A DNA stretch of 14,306 nucleotides from Gemmatimonadota bacterium (GTDB lineage: Bacteria > Gemmatimonadota > Gemmatimonadetes > Gemmatimonadales > GWC2-71-9), in assembly GCA_003222235.1 (NCBI GenBank), contig QHVD01000281.1, positions 1 to 14,306 of the forward strand, in the 5' to 3' direction. The notes below the pieces were generated by a model. The model made no database searches, was not told the DNA's origin, and worked only from the letters and a program-made list of their open reading frames with translations. Below are positions 11,577 to 14,306 of this stretch, piece by piece; within the stretch, counting starts at the first letter, position 1, and the number at the start of each line of letters is the position of its first letter. A program made the translations under genes and the position numbers.

Positions 11577-12485
11577 TCATGGCAGGGCCGCGTGCAGCCA
11601 GTCGCGCGCGAGCGTGGCGATATCACGGTGCCGCACGTCCGCCTCGGCGTTGAGGCGCCGCATGTCGGCGTCCGAGATCTTGCCCGCGAGCTCGTCGAGC
11701 GCCGGGCCGATCGCGGGGTGCAGCCGCAACAGGCCGGCCCGCATCACGGGCGCCGCCTGGTACGGCGGGAAGTAATGGCGGTCATCCTCCAGCGCCACCA
11801 GATCCAACGCCTCGATCTGGCCGTCCGTCGAGTTCCCGGCGATGACGTCCACGTTTCCGTCGGCGAGCGCGCGATACGTGAGCCCCAAGTCCATCGCCGT
11901 AGGCGGCGCCGCGAACGCGAGACCGTAGGCCCGCGCGAGCCCCCGGAAACCGTCCGCCCGCTCGAGGAACTCGTAGCCGAACCCGGCCTTCCAGCGCGGC
12001 GCCACGCGCGCCAGGTCGGAAATGCGCCTCAGGCCGTAGCGTTCGGCGTCGCGACGCCGCACCGTGATCGCAAACGTGTTGTCGAAGCCGAACGGCTTTC
12101 CCCATACGAGCCCGAACCGCTGCGCGTAGTCGCGCACGACGGTGGCATACACGCTCTCGGCACCGGCGATTGGGGGGGGGGGACGCTTCAACACGGCGGT
12201 GTACGCCGTCCCCGTGTACTCGACGTACAGCGCGATGCGGCCGGAGGTGATCGCCTCGTGGCAGACGAACGTCCCGCCAAGGTGGAGCCGGCGCTCGACG
12301 GGGAGGTGCGTGCGCCGCTCGATCTGCTGCGCCACGATCTCGGCGAGCAGGTCGGACTCGGTGAAATTCTTCGCGCCGACGACGACGCGATCCCTACGCC
12401 CACATGCCGCCGCGAGCAGCAGCGCCGTGCCGGCGACCGCGAGCCACCGTCCGCCGGTCCGCCCGTCCGCCCGTCCGCCCCTCAT
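11577..12485 (-). CDS. quaternary-amine ABC importer, lipoprotein substrate-binding protein (OpuBC/OsmF type)
   Basis: A 302-residue binding protein that captures the ligand and delivers it to the permease. The N-terminus has a basic n-region, a hydrophobic core and a lipobox ending LLLAAAC with C28 as the lipidated cysteine. Family landmarks are VVVGAKNFTES (start of the mature fold), ALYVEYTGTAY, NSTDGQIEALDLVALEDD and HYFPPYQAAPV, as in glycine betaine/choline/carnitine binding proteins of the OpuBC/OsmF/EgtU group. ATG 12485 overlaps the permease stop as ATGA; the frame is open far upstream but that part is a shadow of the permease. Two simple-sequence tracts lie in the coding region: an 8-bp x 4 repeat in the signal-peptide n-region, and 11 C's encoding most of four consecutive prolines after VLKR. 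The ligand could be glycine betaine or an aromatic betaine; see the upstream methyltransferase-like gene. Confidence 0.93.
   Translation of the reverse strand: MRGGRADGRTGGRWLAVAGTALLLAAACGRRDRVVVGAKNFTESDLLAEIVAQQIERRTHLPVERRLHLGGTFVCHEAITSGRIALYVEYTGTAYTAVLKRPPPPIAGAESVYATVVRDYAQRFGLVWGKPFGFDNTFAITVRRRDAERYGLRRISDLARVAPRWKAGFGYEFLERADGFRGLARAYGLAFAAPPTAMDLGLTYRALADGNVDVIAGNSTDGQIEALDLVALEDDRHYFPPYQAAPVMRAGLLRLHPAIGPALDELAGKISDADMRRLNAEADVRHRDIATLARDWLHAALP
12172..12182 (-). repeat. 11-base homopolymer (C11 on the coding strand)
   Basis: Eleven consecutive G on the + strand, read as C11 in the binding-protein gene, where it encodes P-P-P-P in a variable loop after VLKR. As given, the frame is intact. 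A tract of this length is prone to slippage in replication, and also to sequencing error. Confidence 0.9.
12448..12479 (-). repeat. 8-bp tandem repeat, 4 copies, at the binding-protein 5' end
   Basis: Four contiguous copies of CGTCCGCC (second copy GGTCCGCC), read as GGCGGACG on the coding strand, start 3 codons into the binding-protein gene and encode the Gly/Arg-rich n-region of the signal peptide. Because 8 is not a multiple of 3, gain or loss of one unit would shift the frame. Confidence 0.85.
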
Positions 12486-13120
12486 TTCGGCCGCCACGCG
12501 AGCCGCCGCTCCGCGAGCCCGAGCAGGCCGTCGGCCGCCAGCGCCATCAGCGCCGCGGGGAGCGCCCCGGCGAGAATGAGCGCGTCGTTCACCATCGCCA
12601 CGCCGCGGAAGATGTAGACGCCGAGCCCGCCCGCGCCGATCGCCGCCGCGATGGTCGCGGTCCCGACGTTCACCACAGTGGCGATACGGACGCCCGCGAG
12701 AATCACCCCGAGCGCGAGCGGCAGGTCTACCATGAGGAGCAGCTGCCGGTCCGTCATCCCCATCCCCCGCCCCGCCTCCCGCACGGCGGGGTCCACGCCG
12801 GTGATCCCCGTGTAGGTGTTCCGGACGATCGGCAGAAGCCCGTACAGCACGAGCGCCACTACGGCGGTGCGCGCGCCGATCCCGCCGATCAGGGGCAACG
12901 GGATGAGGAACCCGAACAGCGCGAGGCTGGGAATCGTCTGCACGACGTTGGCGAGTCCGAGCACCGGCCCGCGCCACCGCGGCCGGCGCGTGAGCGCGAT
13001 GCCGACGGGAAGACCCACCGCGATCGCCACGCTTGTGGAGATCGCAACCAGATAGAGATGCTGGCCGATGAGCCCCAGGACTTCCCCGGAGTGCTCAGCG
13101 TAGAACTGCACCAGATTCAT
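12482..13120 (-). CDS. quaternary-amine ABC importer, permease (OpuBB/OsmW type)
   Basis: A 212-residue inner-membrane permease, normal length for the family, with about five to six hydrophobic helices (for example LYLVAISTSVAIAVGLPVGI near residue 22). The cytoplasmic EAA loop that docks on the ATPase is visible as REAGRGMGMTDRQLLLMVDLP (about 118-138). The segment NVVQTIPSLALFGFLIPL and the ATIAAAIGAGGLGVYIFRG block are hallmarks of betaine/choline permeases. It is not fused to the binding protein, unlike EgtUBC-type proteins. ATG 13120 has GGGGAG 4 bases upstream, so it can be translated independently of the ATPase gene, from which it is separated by 96 bases holding palindromic repeats. 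Its stop overlaps the binding-protein start by 4 bases. Confidence 0.94.
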   Translation of the reverse strand: MNLVQFYAEHSGEVLGLIGQHLYLVAISTSVAIAVGLPVGIALTRRPRWRGPVLGLANVVQTIPSLALFGFLIPLPLIGGIGARTAVVALVLYGLLPIVRNTYTGITGVDPAVREAGRGMGMTDRQLLLMVDLPLALGVILAGVRIATVVNVGTATIAAAIGAGGLGVYIFRGVAMVNDALILAGALPAALMALAADGLLGLAERRLAWRPK

Positions 13121-13132
13121 GTGGCTCCCCGA

Positions 13133-13198
13133 GACTCGCGGCTGAAGCCGCGGCTCGGCACCTGCCGCTAAAGCGGCTTCAGCCGCAGGGGCCGAGTC
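13133..13198. repeat. REP-like palindromic element between ATPase and permease genes
   Basis: GCGGCTGAAGCCGC (13138-13151) and its exact reverse complement GCGGCTTCAGCCGC (13173-13186) form 14-bp arms, each itself nearly palindromic; GACTC (13133-13137) and GAGTC (13194-13198) flank them. An alternative fold pairs CTCGGCACCTG (13154-13164) with CAGGGGCCGAG (13185-13195) at 10 of 11 positions around CCGCT-AA-AGCGG. CGGCTGAAGCCG-type repeats are common extragenic palindromes. Confidence 0.75.
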
Positions 13199-13218
13199 GC
13201 GAGTTCACTCGCGGACTC
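13194..13218 (-). terminator. stem-loop immediately after the ATPase gene
   Basis: On the minus strand GAGTCCGCGAG-TGAA-CTCGCGACTC gives a 10-bp stem with one bulged base and a tetraloop, beginning inside the ATPase stop codon. No U-run follows, so it may attenuate or protect the upstream message rather than end it; the operon continues downstream. Confidence 0.45.
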
Positions 13219-13933
13219 ACGCGGCACTCATGAACGCCTGACACTCCGGGTGATCGGAGCTGCGGAACTCGTCCGGGGTCCCGAGGAATGCGAGCCTCCC
13301 CTCGTGCATCAGTCCGATCCGGGTGCCGAGCAGCAACCCTTCGCGGACGTCGTGGGTGACGAAGACCACACCCTTGCCGAGCCGCCCCTCGAGGGTGCGG
13401 AACTCGCGCTGCAGCTCCACGCGGGTGATCGGGTCCAGGGCGCCGAAGGGCTCGTCCAGGAGCAAGAGCGGCGGATCCGCGGCGAGCGCCCGGGCCACGC
13501 CCACACGCTGGCGTTGGCCGCCGGACAGCTGATGCGGATACCGCGTCGAGAACTGGCGCGGATCCAATCCCACGAGATCGAGCAGCTCGCGCACGCGCTC
13601 TGCCGTACGAGCGGGCGGCCACCCCTCGAGCCGGGGCACGAGGCCGACGTTCCGCTCCACCGTGAAGTGCGGGAACAGCCCGATCTCCTGGATCACGTAC
13701 CCGATGCGGCGCCGGAGCCGGGTCACGGGGAGATCGGCCGCCCGCTCGCCGGCGAGGTGCACCTCGCCCGCCGTCGGCTCGAGCAGGCGGTTGATGAGCT
13801 TCAGCGTGGTGGTCTTCCCGGAGCCGCTCCGCCCGAGCAGCACGAGCGTCTCGCCGGAGCCGACCGTGAAGGAGAGATCGTTCACCAGCACGCGGCCGGC
13901 GCGAAGCCCTCGCACCTCCAGGGCCGGGGTCAC
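13217..13933 (-). CDS. quaternary-amine ABC importer, ATPase (OpuBA type, no CBS domains)
   Basis: A 238-residue ABC ATPase that drives the importer. All motifs are intact: Walker A GRSGSGKT (34-41), Q-loop Q82 in YVIQEIGLFPH, signature LSGGQRQR (136-143), Walker B LLLLDEP (156-162) with catalytic E161, D-loop GALD, and switch H194 in FVTHD. The IGLFPHFTVERNV stretch is typical of the betaine/proline importer branch. Family members such as OpuCA usually carry C-terminal tandem CBS domains that sense ionic strength; here the protein ends right after the nucleotide-binding domain, so osmotic gating by CBS is absent. The start is GTG 13933, overlapping the upstream methyltransferase-like gene as GTGA; there is no other good start near. 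A stem-loop and REP-like repeat follow the stop. Confidence 0.95.
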   Translation of the reverse strand: MTPALEVRGLRAGRVLVNDLSFTVGSGETLVLLGRSGSGKTTTLKLINRLLEPTAGEVHLAGERAADLPVTRLRRRIGYVIQEIGLFPHFTVERNVGLVPRLEGWPPARTAERVRELLDLVGLDPRQFSTRYPHQLSGGQRQRVGVARALAADPPLLLLDEPFGALDPITRVELQREFRTLEGRLGKGVVFVTHDVREGLLLGTRIGLMHEGRLAFLGTPDEFRSSDHPECQAFMSAA

Positions 13934-14306
13934 GCCAATCCCGCGAGGACCATCAGGAAGCGGCCGTCCAGGCTCCGGCTTTGCCAGCGCGCCGCGAGCC
14001 CCGCGTCCGAGAGGATCCGGAGGAAGGTGTCCGGGGCGTACTTGTAGGAGTGGCTCATGTCCAGCCGATCGTCCTGGCTCAAGCGCAGCAGCTCCCCGCC
14101 CATCAGCGCCGCGATGTCCCGACCGGCGTGGAAGTGCTTCGGGATGAGATGCAGGCCGGGAAGACGGGGGTCGTCCTTGGCTTCAAACCGCAGGTCGCCG
14201 TCCTCGTCCCGGACGCCGACGGCGTGGAGCGGCGCCCAGGCGAATCGGCGATTCAGCGGGTTGTCGTAGCCGGCCATGGTGGCATCCCCCGCGTACAGCT
14301 CGCCGT
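13930..14306 (-). CDS. C-terminal part of a SAM methyltransferase, EgtD/histidine-betaine family-like
   Basis: The frame is open to the right edge of the window (residues GELYAGDAT precede the Met at 14277), so only the C-terminal ~125 residues are seen. The fragment has GYDNPLNRRFAW, a stretch of basic and polar residues, and the ending DMSHSYKYAPDTFLRILSDAGL followed by ARWQSRSLDGRFLMVLAGL. The SYKY-x-P-x-x-F...AGL...W...GRF-x-x-x-L pattern resembles the C-terminal substrate-binding region of EgtD-type enzymes, which trimethylate the alpha-amine of histidine to hercynine. The Rossmann SAM motifs lie outside the window, so family membership is tentative; another small-molecule methyltransferase is possible. 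Its TGA overlaps the ATPase GTG start by 4 bases, so it belongs to the importer operon, as the first gene visible. Confidence 0.5.
   Translation of the reverse strand, partial: GELYAGDATMAGYDNPLNRRFAWAPLHAVGVRDEDGDLRFEAKDDPRLPGLHLIPKHFHAGRDIAALMGGELLRLSQDDRLDMSHSYKYAPDTFLRILSDAGLAARWQSRSLDGRFLMVLAGLA

Noticed and set aside
10132..11775. A 547-codon + strand open frame across vapC and the second MFS gene.
   Set aside because: It crosses two well-supported genes on both strands and its composition (His/Arg/Gln/Asp-rich) is typical of shadow frames.
12486..12977. N-terminal extension of the binding protein.
   Set aside because: It is a shadow of the permease; ATG 12485 gives a proper lipoprotein signal peptide and an ATGA overlap.

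Overview
The window is GC-rich, densely packed bacterial DNA in which most genes are coupled by short start/stop overlaps. It has no rRNA, tRNA, CRISPR array, transposase or phage gene. The protein set (a soluble Ser/Thr kinase with a TolB-like region and TPRs, an EF-G-like GTPase of the DTPGY type, an atypical D-Ala-D-Ala-ligase-like ATP-grasp enzyme next to a KamA-type aminomutase, many short palindromic intergenic repeats) suggests a soil or sediment bacterium of the Gemmatimonadota/Acidobacteriota sort. That placement is inference from gene style, not from a marker gene.

Layout. 1-1981 (+): three overlapping genes, the C-terminal part of an ATP-grasp ligase-like enzyme, a GNAT acetyltransferase and a lysine 2,3-aminomutase (KamA). 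Their tail runs antisense into 1904-2746 (-), an orphan NarL/LuxR-type response regulator. A 133-base divergent region carries a sigma-54-like element and a TACAAT box ahead of a zinc alcohol dehydrogenase (2880-3863, +). That gene ends 5 bases from a convergent two-gene unit (3869-8127, -): an EF-G-like GTPase followed, with a TGATG overlap, by a Ser/Thr kinase with TolB-like and TPR regions.

8128-8304 is filled by a period-8 repeat array folded as a long imperfect hairpin; it also supplies the last codons and stop of an MFS transporter (8305-9510, -). 9511-9684 holds palindromic repeats and a sharply defined promoter/operator for a Phd-type antitoxin/VapC toxin pair (9685-10301, +).

From 14306 down to 10312 (-) lies a five-gene unit: a partial gene resembling the C-terminus of the EgtD/histidine-betaine methyltransferase family, then the ATPase, permease and lipoprotein binding protein of an OpuB/OsmF-type quaternary-amine ABC importer, and finally a second MFS transporter. 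The methyltransferase-like gene overlaps the ATPase gene by 4 bases. This suggests that the importer's ligand may be a betaine of histidine type (hercynine/ergothioneine) rather than simply glycine betaine. The binding-protein gene also carries two simple-sequence tracts (an 8-bp x 4 repeat just after its start and an 11-base homopolymer) that could make it phase-variable.

The best leads are the betaine-methyltransferase/importer linkage, the octamer hairpin array, the leaderless-looking autoregulated toxin-antitoxin promoter, the EF-G paralogue with a degenerate G4 motif coupled to a kinase, and hairpins built around stop codons at convergent gene junctions.
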